Below are positions 1-5,894 of a DNA stretch of 6,694 nt, piece after piece. A program made the translations under genes and the position numbers. Within the stretch, counting starts at the first letter, position 1, and each line of letters begins with the position of its first letter. Source of the DNA: Thermoplasmata archaeon. GTDB lineage: Archaea > Thermoplasmatota > Thermoplasmata > Lutacidiplasmatales > UBA184. Where the stretch lies: assembly GCA_030040755.1 (NCBI GenBank), contig JASHTC010000201.1, positions 1 to 6,694 of the forward strand, read 5' to 3'. The notes below the pieces were generated by a model. The model was not told where the DNA came from, made no database searches, and saw only the letters and a list, made by a program, of their open reading frames with translations.

Positions 1-29
1 CTCGGCTCCTCGGCCCCACGGTGCCTCCG

Positions 30-1763
30 ATGACGTCGACCCCTTCCGACCCCGCCTCGTTTCTCCGGGCCGCCGAGGATGAGCTGCTCGAGCTCGCGGT
101 GGAGGCCACCCAGGCGGACTGGGTGCACGCCACCTACATTACGGACGACACCCAGGCGCTGGCCGCCCGGGCGAACGCTCGCCTCATGGCTTCGACCTTG
201 CGGTGGGCCAAGGAGGCCGCCCATCTCCCCCGGGAGCGCATGTCGGCGGAGGACCGGCGGAAAGCCCGGCTGCTCCGACTCACCCTCCCGCTGGTGGCCC
301 CTTCCGACCCGGCGGCCTCCCTCGAGCTGGCCCGAACCGTCGCGGAGATGGAGGGACGGTACGCCAAGGGCCGGTACACGCCGACCGGCGCGAGCGAGCC
401 GGTCGACCTGCAGGGGCTCTCCCGCATCCTCTCCGAGGTGCGCGACCCCGTCCGGCTCGAGGACGCCTGGACCGGGTGGCACCGCGTCGGTCGGGAGATC
501 CGCGCGCCGTACGGGCGGTACGTGGCCCTCGCGAACTCGGGAGCCCGGGAGCTCGGGTTCCCCGACCTGGGGGCGATGTGGCGGTCGAAATACGACATGG
601 ACCCGGACGACTTCGCGCGGGAGGCGGAGCGCCTCTGGCAGGAGGTCCGGCCGCTCTACGAGTCGCTCCACGCCTACGTCCGGGCCAAGCTCCGCGCCCG
701 GTACGGGGAGGACCGGGTCCCCGAGCGGGGACCGATCCCGGCCTACCTCCTCGGGAACATGTGGGCGCAGTCGTGGGAAGCCATCTATCCCCTAGTGGCG
801 CCCTCCGGCGCGGACGCCGGCTACGACCTGACCGAGATCCTGGGGAAGCGCGGCGCCACGCCGCTCGACCTCGTGCGGTACGCCGAGGGCTTCTTCGTCT
901 CCCTCGGCCTCCCCGCCTTGCCCCCGACCTTCTGGGAACGGTCGATGTTCCTCCGGCCGCGGGACCGCGAAGTGGTCTGCCACGCGAGCGCCTGGGACGT
1001 CGATTTCGTCGGCGACCTGCGGATCAAGATGTGCATCGAGGTGACCGGCGAGGACTTCGCCACCCTCCACCACGAACTCGGGCACAACTACTACCAACGG
1101 GCCTACGCGGACCAGCCGTACTTGTTCCGGGAGAGCGCCCACGACGGCTTCCACGAGGCGGTCGGAGATACGATCCAGCTGTCGGTCACGCCGGAGTACC
1201 TGGTACGCATCGGCCTCCTGGACCAGGCCCCCGACCCGGGCCGGGACATCGGGCTGCTCCTGTACCGGGCCCTGGAGAAGGTGGCGTTCCTGCCGTTCGG
1301 CCTCCTGGTCGACCGGTGGCGCTGGGACGTCTTCTCGGGCGCGACGCCGCCCAACGAGTACAACCGCGCCTGGTGGGAAGCCCGCCGACACGACCAGGGC
1401 GTCGCGCCCCCGACGCCCCGTGGGGAGGAGGAGTTCGACCCCGGAGCGAAGTTCCACGTACCCGCCAACGTCCCCTACATGCGGTACTTTCTCGCGCACA
1501 TCCTCCAGTTTCAGTTCCACCGGGCGCTCGTCCGGGCCGACGGGACGCACGGCCCCCTCCACCGAGCGTCGATCTACGGCTCGAAACGGGCCGGTGAGCG
1601 CCTGGGCGCGATGCTCGCGATGGGCGCCCAACGCGAATGGCCGGACGAGCTCGAGGCGCTGACCGGGGAGCGGCGGATGGAGGCGGGGGGGCTGCTCGAG
1701 TACTTCGCCCCCCTCCAGCGTTGGCTCGACGACCAGAACCGCGGGGTGCCCACGGGCTGGTAG
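30..1763 (+). CDS. M2-family (ACE-like) zinc peptidyl-dipeptidase / carboxypeptidase
   Basis: A zinc metallopeptidase of family M2, whose best-known member is angiotensin-converting enzyme (ACE), which removes dipeptides from peptide C-termini. Numbering is from the ATG at 30 (577 aa, one catalytic domain). The zinc site is HELGH at residues 348-352 (H348, H352, catalytic E349), and the third ligand is E376 in GFHEAVGD, 24 residues on as in ACE. Other ACE active-site residues are present: Q247 (MWAQSW), H318 (CHASAW), K474, H476, Y483, R485 and Y486. R485 and Y188 match the chloride II ligands. The chloride I arginine (R186 of the ACE C-domain) aligns with H151. The N-terminus starts at the domain edge with no signal peptide or membrane segment, so the protein is inferred to be cytosolic and to degrade peptides. 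The frame stays open to the window's left edge; GTG at 21 is an alternative start and a start further upstream cannot be excluded. Family call very sure; substrate unknown. Confidence 0.95.
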   Translation: MTSTPSDPASFLRAAEDELLELAVEATQADWVHATYITDDTQALAARANARLMASTLRWAKEAAHLPRERMSAEDRRKARLLRLTLPLVAPSDPAASLELARTVAEMEGRYAKGRYTPTGASEPVDLQGLSRILSEVRDPVRLEDAWTGWHRVGREIRAPYGRYVALANSGARELGFPDLGAMWRSKYDMDPDDFAREAERLWQEVRPLYESLHAYVRAKLRARYGEDRVPERGPIPAYLLGNMWAQSWEAIYPLVAPSGADAGYDLTEILGKRGATPLDLVRYAEGFFVSLGLPALPPTFWERSMFLRPRDREVVCHASAWDVDFVGDLRIKMCIEVTGEDFATLHHELGHNYYQRAYADQPYLFRESAHDGFHEAVGDTIQLSVTPEYLVRIGLLDQAPDPGRDIGLLLYRALEKVAFLPFGLLVDRWRWDVFSGATPPNEYNRAWWEARRHDQGVAPPTPRGEEEFDPGAKFHVPANVPYMRYFLAHILQFQFHRALVRADGTHGPLHRASIYGSKRAGERLGAMLAMGAQREWPDELEALTGERRMEAGGLLEYFAPLQRWLDDQNRGVPTGW

Positions 1764-1770
1764 TCGCCGC

Positions 1771-1780
1771 CCCCGCGGGG
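1771..1780. other. GC palindrome after the M2 gene
   Basis: CCCCGCGGGG is a perfect 10-base palindrome 7 bases after the M2 stop codon. It has no T-run, so it does not look like an archaeal terminator, and with so little loop it is a poor hairpin. It is recorded because it sits between the M2 stop and the next promoter; in DNA this GC-rich it may be chance. Confidence 0.2.
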
Positions 1781-1791
1781 CCCACCGAGAA

Positions 1792-1798
1792 CTATTAG
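1792..1798 (+). promoter_or_regulatory. TATA-like box for the PH/zinc-ribbon gene
   Basis: CTATTAG is the only AT-rich stretch in the gap after the M2 gene. Its centre lies about 30 bases before the ATG at 1825. This is the archaeal TATA-box distance for a transcript starting at or within a few bases of the start codon. No Shine-Dalgarno site precedes the ATG, so leaderless translation is inferred. It suggests the gene has its own promoter and need not depend on the M2 gene. Confidence 0.5.
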
Positions 1799-1824
1799 CC
1801 CCACGGAGTCGGTGTTCGTTCCCG

Positions 1825-2322
1825 ATGCTGCTCGGTCCGGGAGAGAGCGTCCTGCGGAGCGAGTACGCGGTGCTGCTCGACGGGAGCGGTCCGGGGATCG
1901 TGCGCAAGACGGCCGGGGTCCTCTACCTCACCAACCACCGGTGCCTGTTCGAGACGGTCCTCTCGCGGGGGATGGTGCGGGACCTGGTCCGGGGTCGTGA
2001 CCCCGCCATGATGCTCGACGCCCCGCTGCCGACGTTGCGAAACCTCTCCGTGCAGCGGCCGCGGATCGGCAAGCCGCGACTCCTCGTGGACACGGGGTAC
2101 GCCCGGGCCGCGTTCGACGTGCTGGACCCGGACGAGTGGTACCAGGCGCTCACGAAGGCCCGCCAGGCGCTGCCCTCGCCGTACGCCGCCCCCGCGGCCT
2201 CGACCCACACGCACACCACGCACGTCGTCGAACGCCAGGTCGTCAAGGTGCGGTGTCGTTTCTGCGGGAGCCTCGCGAGCGAGGTCGACGGGCGGTGTCC
2301 CGCGTGCGGGGCCCCGCTGTAG
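1825..2322 (+). CDS. PH/GRAM-like domain protein with C-terminal zinc ribbon
   Basis: A 165-residue soluble protein. Residues 1 to about 115 look like a bacterial/archaeal PH or GRAM-like domain. The clues are GVLYLTNHRCLFE at 31-43 (the beta-hairpin typical of this fold), a second strand pair around LRNLSVQ (71-77), and an ending helix FDVLDPDEWYQAL (97-109). A flexible Pro/Ala-rich linker follows, with HTHTTH at 128-133. A compact zinc ribbon closes the protein: CRFC at 144-147 and CPAC at 158-161, two CxxC knuckles that would bind one zinc. PH/GRAM domains often bind membrane lipids or protein partners, and short C-terminal ribbons often mediate protein or nucleic-acid contacts; neither role is shown here. 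It has no membrane segment. The ATG fits the TATA-like box upstream. The gene stops 6 bases before the convergent permease gene. Fold call fairly sure; function unknown. Confidence 0.75.
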   Translation: MLLGPGESVLRSEYAVLLDGSGPGIVRKTAGVLYLTNHRCLFETVLSRGMVRDLVRGRDPAMMLDAPLPTLRNLSVQRPRIGKPRLLVDTGYARAAFDVLDPDEWYQALTKARQALPSPYAAPAASTHTHTTHVVERQVVKVRCRFCGSLASEVDGRCPACGAPL

Positions 2323-2328
2323 GGAGCT

Positions 2329-3936
2329 TCAGAAGGGGATCTCGCGGAAGAGCCCCTCGAACCCCCGCCGCGCCCAGCCCCAGGCCAGCGCGACGATCGT
2401 CAACCCGACCGCCGCGGCGAACACCGCTCCCTCCAGCGCGGCCGGGCCGGTCGAAAGGAGGGCGGCCGTGGCCGGGATCACCACGATGAACACGAGGAGG
2501 ATGCCCGAACCGGTCGCGGCCATCATCGGAGCGGGCCGGAGGTACTGGGGTCGGGGGCGCTCCTGGAAGTCGCTGTAGCGGGCGGCGAACGCGAGACCCC
2601 AGAGCGCGACCACGAAGCCGGCCAACGCCGACATCAGGATGAGGCCGACCGCGACCACCACCCCGACGTGGAAGAGAAGGCCGACCAGCACCCCGATCAC
2701 GACGCTGGCGGTCCAGGCGGGAGCGACGGCGGCGACGAGCTTGGCCCGGAACAGGGAGGGGGCGGGGATCGGGGCCGCGAACAGGACAGTGATCGCCTTG
2801 CGCTCCTGGCCCACCGAGGTCGTGGCGAGCAGCAGCCCGAAGAAGGAGGACGCCCAGGCCGTGAAGACGACCACCCCGAACGTCCCGAACCCCGAGCTCG
2901 GCGAGCGATCCTCGATGAAGACGATGACCAACAGGACGATCGGCAGTACGAGCAGCGGCAGCATCTCCCGTCGCCGCACGTAGCCGTGGAAGTCCTTGGT
3001 GACGATCGCCGCCTCGGCCGGCGTGAGCCCGAGCGCCCGGAGGACCGGGTGCCGGGCGGCGTACCGGTGCGGCTCGAGGCGGAGCTCGGCGGCCGTGACG
3101 GACCAGTACCGGACCCGCAGCCGGGTGGCCACGTACAGGAGGACCCCCGCGAAGCCGACCGAGGCGGCCGCGAACCCGAGGGCGACGGACGCGTTCCCGG
3201 CGGACCAGGCGAGCACCGCGAAGGTTCCCCAGAACGGAGGCAGGTAGGCCGTGACCTGCCCGAACACGGCGAGTCCCTGGAGGGAGGCGAACAGGAAGAC
3301 CGGGTTGAAGACGAGCTGCAGCGCGATGATCATGACGACGAGCGCGAGGGCACGCAGGACCAAGGTCACGCGCCCGCGCGTCCCCGAGGTCGAGCCGGCG
3401 CGCTGGCTCGTCGACCGGACCATCTCGACCAGGAAGGCGCCCTCGAGCAACCCCACCCCCGCGAGGCCACCCCCCAGCGCGATCAGAGCGCCCGCCCCGA
3501 CGTAGACCGAGACCGCCGCGAGCGCGCCGAGCAGGAGGGCGATCGGGAGGGAGTAGGTGAGGGCGACCGCGAGCGACGAGGCAAGCACGTACTCCTCGGG
3601 GTGCACGGGGAGCCAGTTCGCCGCGTCGCTGCCGGCGAACTTCGCGGTCGCGGTCAGTTCGAACATGACTCCCCCGATGAGGACCGTCGCCACCGCGAGG
3701 AGGGGCAGGAACGGCACCGCGGCCAGCACGACCGGCCCGAGGAGGCCGGGGGGAAGGCTCAACGCCCGCAGCGCGAGGGTCCCGAGGAGGAACCCCCCGA
3801 ACAGGAGCCCCAGGTCGCCCCAGAGGAAGATGCCGGGCTGGTTCAGGGGGCTCTTCGGGTTCGCCGTCCGGGAGCCGGAGCGGACCTGGGAAGCTACGAG
3901 GACCCAGGCGAGCCGACGGACGCGGTGCAGGTCCAT
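2329..3936 (-). CDS. ABC-2-type exporter permease, about 12 membrane segments
   Basis: A 535-residue integral membrane protein, inferred to be the channel half of the ABC exporter whose ATPase is the preceding gene. Hydrophobic segments lie at about 34-57, 64-92, 117-145, 147-171, 190-220, 233-272 (probably two), 327-342, 351-375, 402-422, 424-453, 476-494 and 503-522. A charged soluble stretch at about 273-326 separates two halves. Each half carries an ABC-2-like loop, a polar stretch with a short Pro-containing motif before the next helix: LPVHPEEY at 109-116 and APIPAPSLFRAK at 388-399. This suggests two six-helix units fused in one chain, so one polypeptide could form the whole pore. It starts 7 bases after the ATPase stop, with AGGA (minus strand, 3945-3942) as a weak ribosome site, so the two are surely co-transcribed. 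No binding protein is encoded nearby, which favours export. Substrate unknown. Confidence 0.85.
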   Translation of the reverse strand: MDLHRVRRLAWVLVASQVRSGSRTANPKSPLNQPGIFLWGDLGLLFGGFLLGTLALRALSLPPGLLGPVVLAAVPFLPLLAVATVLIGGVMFELTATAKFAGSDAANWLPVHPEEYVLASSLAVALTYSLPIALLLGALAAVSVYVGAGALIALGGGLAGVGLLEGAFLVEMVRSTSQRAGSTSGTRGRVTLVLRALALVVMIIALQLVFNPVFLFASLQGLAVFGQVTAYLPPFWGTFAVLAWSAGNASVALGFAAASVGFAGVLLYVATRLRVRYWSVTAAELRLEPHRYAARHPVLRALGLTPAEAAIVTKDFHGYVRRREMLPLLVLPIVLLVIVFIEDRSPSSGFGTFGVVVFTAWASSFFGLLLATTSVGQERKAITVLFAAPIPAPSLFRAKLVAAVAPAWTASVVIGVLVGLLFHVGVVVAVGLILMSALAGFVVALWGLAFAARYSDFQERPRPQYLRPAPMMAATGSGILLVFIVVIPATAALLSTGPAALEGAVFAAAVGLTIVALAWGWARRGFEGLFREIPF

Positions 3937-3943
3937 GGCCGTC

Positions 3944-4759
3944 CTACCGACGGAGCGCGCGCACGACGTCCGTGAGGTCCCCGGTCCCCGTCAGGGCGAG
4001 GAAGACCTCCTCGAGGCCGCTGCCGGCGAGACCGGCCTGCGCGCGCAAGGCCCCCACGGTCCCCGCGGCCACGACCCGGCCGCGGCTCAGGATGACGATC
4101 CGGTCGCAGATCGCCTCGGCGATCTCGAGCACGTGGGTGCTGAACAGGACCCCGACGCCATCCGAGGTCGCCAGGTTCCGCAAGAGGTCCTTCACCACCC
4201 GGGCCGCCCGGGGGTCGAGCCCGTTCAGCGGCTCGTCCAGGACGAGCAGCCGCGGATGGTGGAGGAGGGCGCTGATCAGCGCGACCTTCTGCTTCATTCC
4301 CTGCGAGTAGCCGCTGATGAGCGCATCCTCGTGCCCGGCGAGCTCGAGGCCGGCCAGGAACTGGTGGATGCGTCCCACGCGGGTCGCCGCGTCGATCCCA
4401 TACAAGTCGGAGACGAAGTCGAGGTACTCGGCCCCGGTGAGGAACTCGTAGAGGGAAGGGGACTCGGGGACGTACCCGATCTCGCGCTTGGCGGCGATCC
4501 CGTCCCGGGCCACGTCGTGCCCGAGCACCCGGATCGACCCGACCTCGGGCCGGAGCAGGCCGAGGATCGCCTTCATGGTCGTCGACTTCCCCGCCCCGTT
4601 CGGGCCGAGCAGCCCGAGGATCTCGCCCGGCGCGACCGAGAAGCTCACGTCGGCGACCGCCCGGGTCGCGCCGTAGGATTTCGAGATATGCTCCACGTCA
4701 AGGAGCGACCCGGCCGCCTCGGTGCTCGGCGACCGGACCGCGCTCGGGAGGGACGACAT
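3944..4759 (-). CDS. ABC transporter ATP-binding protein (ABC-2 / NatA-like)
   Basis: A 271-residue ABC ATPase that would power the permease encoded next to it. All nucleotide-binding motifs are present: A-loop aromatic Y29, Walker A GPNGAGKST at 52-60 (K58), signature YSQGMKQK at 151-158, Walker B LLVLDEP at 171-177 with catalytic E176, D-loop LNGLDP at 178-183 and H-loop H209. The Q-loop reads YVPES (97-101), with Glu99 where many ABC proteins have Gln; this variant is common in NatA/CcmA-like exporters. The C-terminal GLEEVFLALTG (248-258) is also typical of that group. About 18 extra residues precede the domain. The ATG at 4759 is supported by GAGGT at 4768-4764 and a TATA-like box further upstream. 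The gene is first in a two-gene unit with the permease and follows the winged-helix gene on the same strand with a 60-base gap. Family call very sure; substrate unknown. Confidence 0.95.
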   Translation of the reverse strand: MSSLPSAVRSPSTEAAGSLLDVEHISKSYGATRAVADVSFSVAPGEILGLLGPNGAGKSTTMKAILGLLRPEVGSIRVLGHDVARDGIAAKREIGYVPESPSLYEFLTGAEYLDFVSDLYGIDAATRVGRIHQFLAGLELAGHEDALISGYSQGMKQKVALISALLHHPRLLVLDEPLNGLDPRAARVVKDLLRNLATSDGVGVLFSTHVLEIAEAICDRIVILSRGRVVAAGTVGALRAQAGLAGSGLEEVFLALTGTGDLTDVVRALRR

Positions 4760-4763
4760 CGGA

Positions 4764-4768
4764 ACCTC
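4764..4768 (-). promoter_or_regulatory. Ribosome binding site of the ABC ATPase gene
   Basis: On the minus strand GAGGT, matching the 16S rRNA anti-Shine-Dalgarno core, lies 4 bases before the ATG at 4759. The spacing is slightly short. It helps fix this start, and together with the TATA-like box at 4798-4791 it implies a short leader of about 9 bases. Confidence 0.45.
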
Positions 4769-4790
4769 GAGACGACCGAGCCGCCGGGGC

Positions 4791-4798
4791 GCTTTATC
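4791..4798 (-). promoter_or_regulatory. TATA-like box for the ABC ATPase-permease operon
   Basis: The minus strand reads GATAAAGC here, an AT-rich island in GC-rich DNA. Its centre is about 35 bases before the ATPase ATG. It lies between the stop of the winged-helix gene (4820) and the ATPase start, so the exporter pair could be transcribed separately from the winged-helix gene as well as by readthrough. Confidence 0.5.
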
Positions 4799-4819
4799 TG
4801 AGAGCCCCGTCGGGAACCG

Positions 4820-5464
4820 TCAGTTGTTCGCGACCCCGCCCGGCGTCCCGGAACCGCGGGGTCGGCCGACCGGCGGAGCGACGGACGCGCTCGCGAAGAA
4901 GGCAACGGACGAGCGGACGGCGTGCGGCCGGAGCGTGTCGGCGACCGCGACCAGCAGCTCGTAGGCGGCGTCCTCCGAGTCGGCCGGGTCGGCGCGTTCG
5001 GGGTCGCCCGAGATGAAGATCTCCAACGCGGCGTCCTGGACCCCGAGGAGGACGCTCCCGGAGCCATCCCGCCGGGCCCAGGCGAGCAGCCGTCCGTCGG
5101 GGCGGTCGACGACGCCCATCCACCGGAGGGAACCGAACCAGCGGCCGTGGAGCTGCTCGAGCACCATCGCGGAGTCCACCCCCCCGGGAAGGTCGATGCG
5201 GGCGACCGAGCGCAGCTCCGTCGGCGGGTCCGCCGTCCGCTCGGGCCGCCGGACGGAGCGGTATCCCTCGGTCGAGCGCTCGATGAGTCCTTCCCGTTCG
5301 AGACGGCGGAGCGCTCGGGAGAGCGACTCGGGGTGGGCCCCGAGGGCCCGGCGGAGCCCGCTGAACGGGATCCGCCCGCTCCGCTCCTCGAGAGCGAGCA
5401 GGACCCGGTCGTCGAGTCGTCCCAGCGGGGCCGGGACGTCGGCCGTCGGAGGGGCGGGGGTCAT
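4820..5464 (-). CDS. Winged-helix DNA-binding protein, probable transcription regulator
   Basis: A 214-residue protein. Residues 16-71 form a winged helix-turn-helix: LDDRVLLALEERSG (helix 1), FSGLRRALGA (helix 2), recognition helix from PESLSRALRRLEREGLIE, then a short wing ending GYRSV. This pattern resembles MarR/TrmB/ArsR-type archaeal regulators. Residues 85-190 form a second, mixed alpha/beta-looking region (LRSVARIDLPGG, GRLLAWARRDG, a helix AAYELLVAVADTL at 166-178) that I do not recognise; it may sense a ligand or dimerise. The tail is Gly/Pro-rich. The frame stays open upstream to 5902, but the ATG at 5464 was chosen because a TATA-like box lies about 27 bases before it, and the extension would run antisense through the 83-residue gene. 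It lies upstream of the ABC operon on the same strand, so it may regulate that operon and itself. Regulator role inferred; HTH call confident. Confidence 0.8.
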   Translation of the reverse strand: MTPAPPTADVPAPLGRLDDRVLLALEERSGRIPFSGLRRALGAHPESLSRALRRLEREGLIERSTEGYRSVRRPERTADPPTELRSVARIDLPGGVDSAMVLEQLHGRWFGSLRWMGVVDRPDGRLLAWARRDGSGSVLLGVQDAALEIFISGDPERADPADSEDAAYELLVAVADTLRPHAVRSSVAFFASASVAPPVGRPRGSGTPGGVANN

Positions 5465-5487
5465 CGAGGAGGAAACAGCGGCCCGGG

Positions 5488-5495
5488 CTTGTAAA
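5488..5495 (-). promoter_or_regulatory. TATA-like box for the winged-helix gene
   Basis: The minus strand reads TTTACAAG, centred about 27 bases before the ATG at 5464. This matches a leaderless archaeal transcript. A CGGTGACC copy ends 5 bases upstream of the box. Confidence 0.6.
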
Positions 5496-5500
5496 TCGTC

Positions 5501-5508
5501 GGTCACCG
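5501..5508 (-). promoter_or_regulatory. CGGTGACC motif copy 1 (winged-helix promoter side)
   Basis: GGTCACCG on the plus strand is CGGTGACC on the minus strand. It points towards the winged-helix gene and lies just upstream of its TATA-like box, where an archaeal activator or a repressor of TBP/TFB binding would act. It is one of three exact copies in the divergent region. Confidence 0.45.
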
Positions 5509-5546
5509 CCTGGTAAGCTGCTGACGTCGACCTCGGGTCCCGCTCT

Positions 5547-5557
5547 CCGGTGACCGG
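5547..5557 (+). promoter_or_regulatory. CGGTGACC motif copy 2, within an 11-base palindrome
   Basis: CCGGTGACCGG is a perfect odd-centred palindrome (CCGGT-G-ACCGG) holding CGGTGACC at 5548-5555. With copy 3 it forms a direct repeat of CCGGTGACC with a 15-base period. The dyad symmetry fits a dimeric DNA-binding protein. Confidence 0.45.
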
Positions 5558-5561
5558 AACG

Positions 5562-5570
5562 CCGGTGACC
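5562..5570 (+). promoter_or_regulatory. CGGTGACC motif copy 3 (83-residue gene promoter side)
   Basis: CCGGTGACC here is the second unit of the direct repeat. It ends 3 bases before the TATA-like box of the 83-residue gene, mirroring the position of copy 1 at the divergent promoter. Confidence 0.45.
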
Positions 5571-5573
5571 CGG

Positions 5574-5581
5574 TCAATAAC
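5574..5581 (+). promoter_or_regulatory. TATA-like box for the 83-residue protein / protease unit
   Basis: TCAATAAC is the only AT-rich stretch upstream of the ATG at 5632. By the usual archaeal spacing, transcription would start near 5604, leaving an untranslated leader of about 28 bases that begins with the inverted repeat at 5604-5620. The match to a TATA consensus is weak. Confidence 0.4.
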
Positions 5582-5603
5582 CACCCACGGGACCTGAGGG
5601 GAT

Positions 5604-5620
5604 CGGAACCCTGAGTTCCG
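5604..5620 (+). repeat. Inverted repeat in the leader of the 83-residue gene
   Basis: CGGAAC (5604-5609), a 5-base spacer CCTGA, and GTTCCG (5615-5620) form a perfect 6-base-pair stem. A further GGAAC at 5621-5625 could pair instead with the same GTTCC, although the loop would be too tight. It could be an RNA hairpin at the start of the transcript or a DNA operator overlapping the start site. Confidence 0.4.
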
Positions 5621-5631
5621 GGAACACCAAC

Positions 5632-5883
5632 ATGAGCGAAGACCACGAAGGACATGGCCCCGGCTCGTACCACGGCCCGTGGGTCTGGACGGCGTACCGG
5701 GCCTACAACGAGCTGCTGCGAGACAAGCTGAAGAAGAAGTTCGACGCGCAGGAAGGTCCCTGGATGGACCGCGTCGCGGACCTCCTCGTGCAGATCGTGA
5801 ACGCCCGGTGGGAAGGCGGCCGGAAGAAGGAGAGGGAGGAGGAGGAGCTCTTCGAGAAGCTCGAGAAGCTCCTCTCCTCCTAG
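5632..5883 (+). CDS. Small highly charged helical protein, function unknown
   Basis: I do not recognise this 83-residue protein. The N-terminus is His/Gly-rich (H5, H8, H14). Two GPW motifs (15-17 and 42-44) each open a probable amphipathic helix: roughly 17-40, with the basic cluster KLKKKF, and 44-60. The C-terminus from 64 onward is almost all charged (GRKKEREEEELFEKLEKLL) and should form a helix or short coiled coil. There is no signal peptide, membrane segment or cysteine. Gene support comes from a coherent helical composition, a clean ATG, and an upstream TATA-like box with its own leader. It diverges from the winged-helix gene and lies 111 bases before the HtrA protease on the same strand. 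The protease has no visible promoter, so co-transcription is likely; an adaptor or partner role for the protease is only a guess. Confidence 0.7.
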   Translation: MSEDHEGHGPGSYHGPWVWTAYRAYNELLRDKLKKKFDAQEGPWMDRVADLLVQIVNARWEGGRKKEREEEELFEKLEKLLSS

Positions 5884-5888
5884 GGAGG
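5884..5888 (+). promoter_or_regulatory. Strong ribosome binding site
   Basis: GGAGG directly follows the stop codon of the 83-residue gene and lies 6 bases before an ATG at 5895. It is the best Shine-Dalgarno match noticed in front of any ATG in the window. It could serve the 26-residue ORF or be a remnant of the purine-rich 3' end of the preceding gene. Confidence 0.4.
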
Positions 5889-5894
5889 ACGAGG

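Noticed and set aside
203..1597. Long plus-strand frame inside the M2 gene, and a minus-strand frame at 792-1907
   Set aside because: Both are shadows of the M2 gene; their products are Arg/Pro/Gly-rich with no domain, while the M2 frame carries the full catalytic set.
2668..3975. A 435-codon open frame on the plus strand
   Set aside because: It lies opposite the permease gene, and its product is a low-complexity run of Arg/Glu/Pro/Gly typical of the antisense of GC-rich membrane-protein codons. The minus strand gives a coherent membrane protein in an operon.
3557..4801. A 414-codon open frame on the plus strand
   Set aside because: It is antisense to the ABC ATPase and the permease 5' end. 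The ATPase motifs on the minus strand are complete and the plus-strand product is compositionally random.
4811..4818. CGGGAACC upstream of the ABC promoter, sharing CGGGAAC with the hairpin region at 5619-5625
   Set aside because: The same 7-mer also occurs inside the M2 gene near 753, so it is not specific enough to call an operator.
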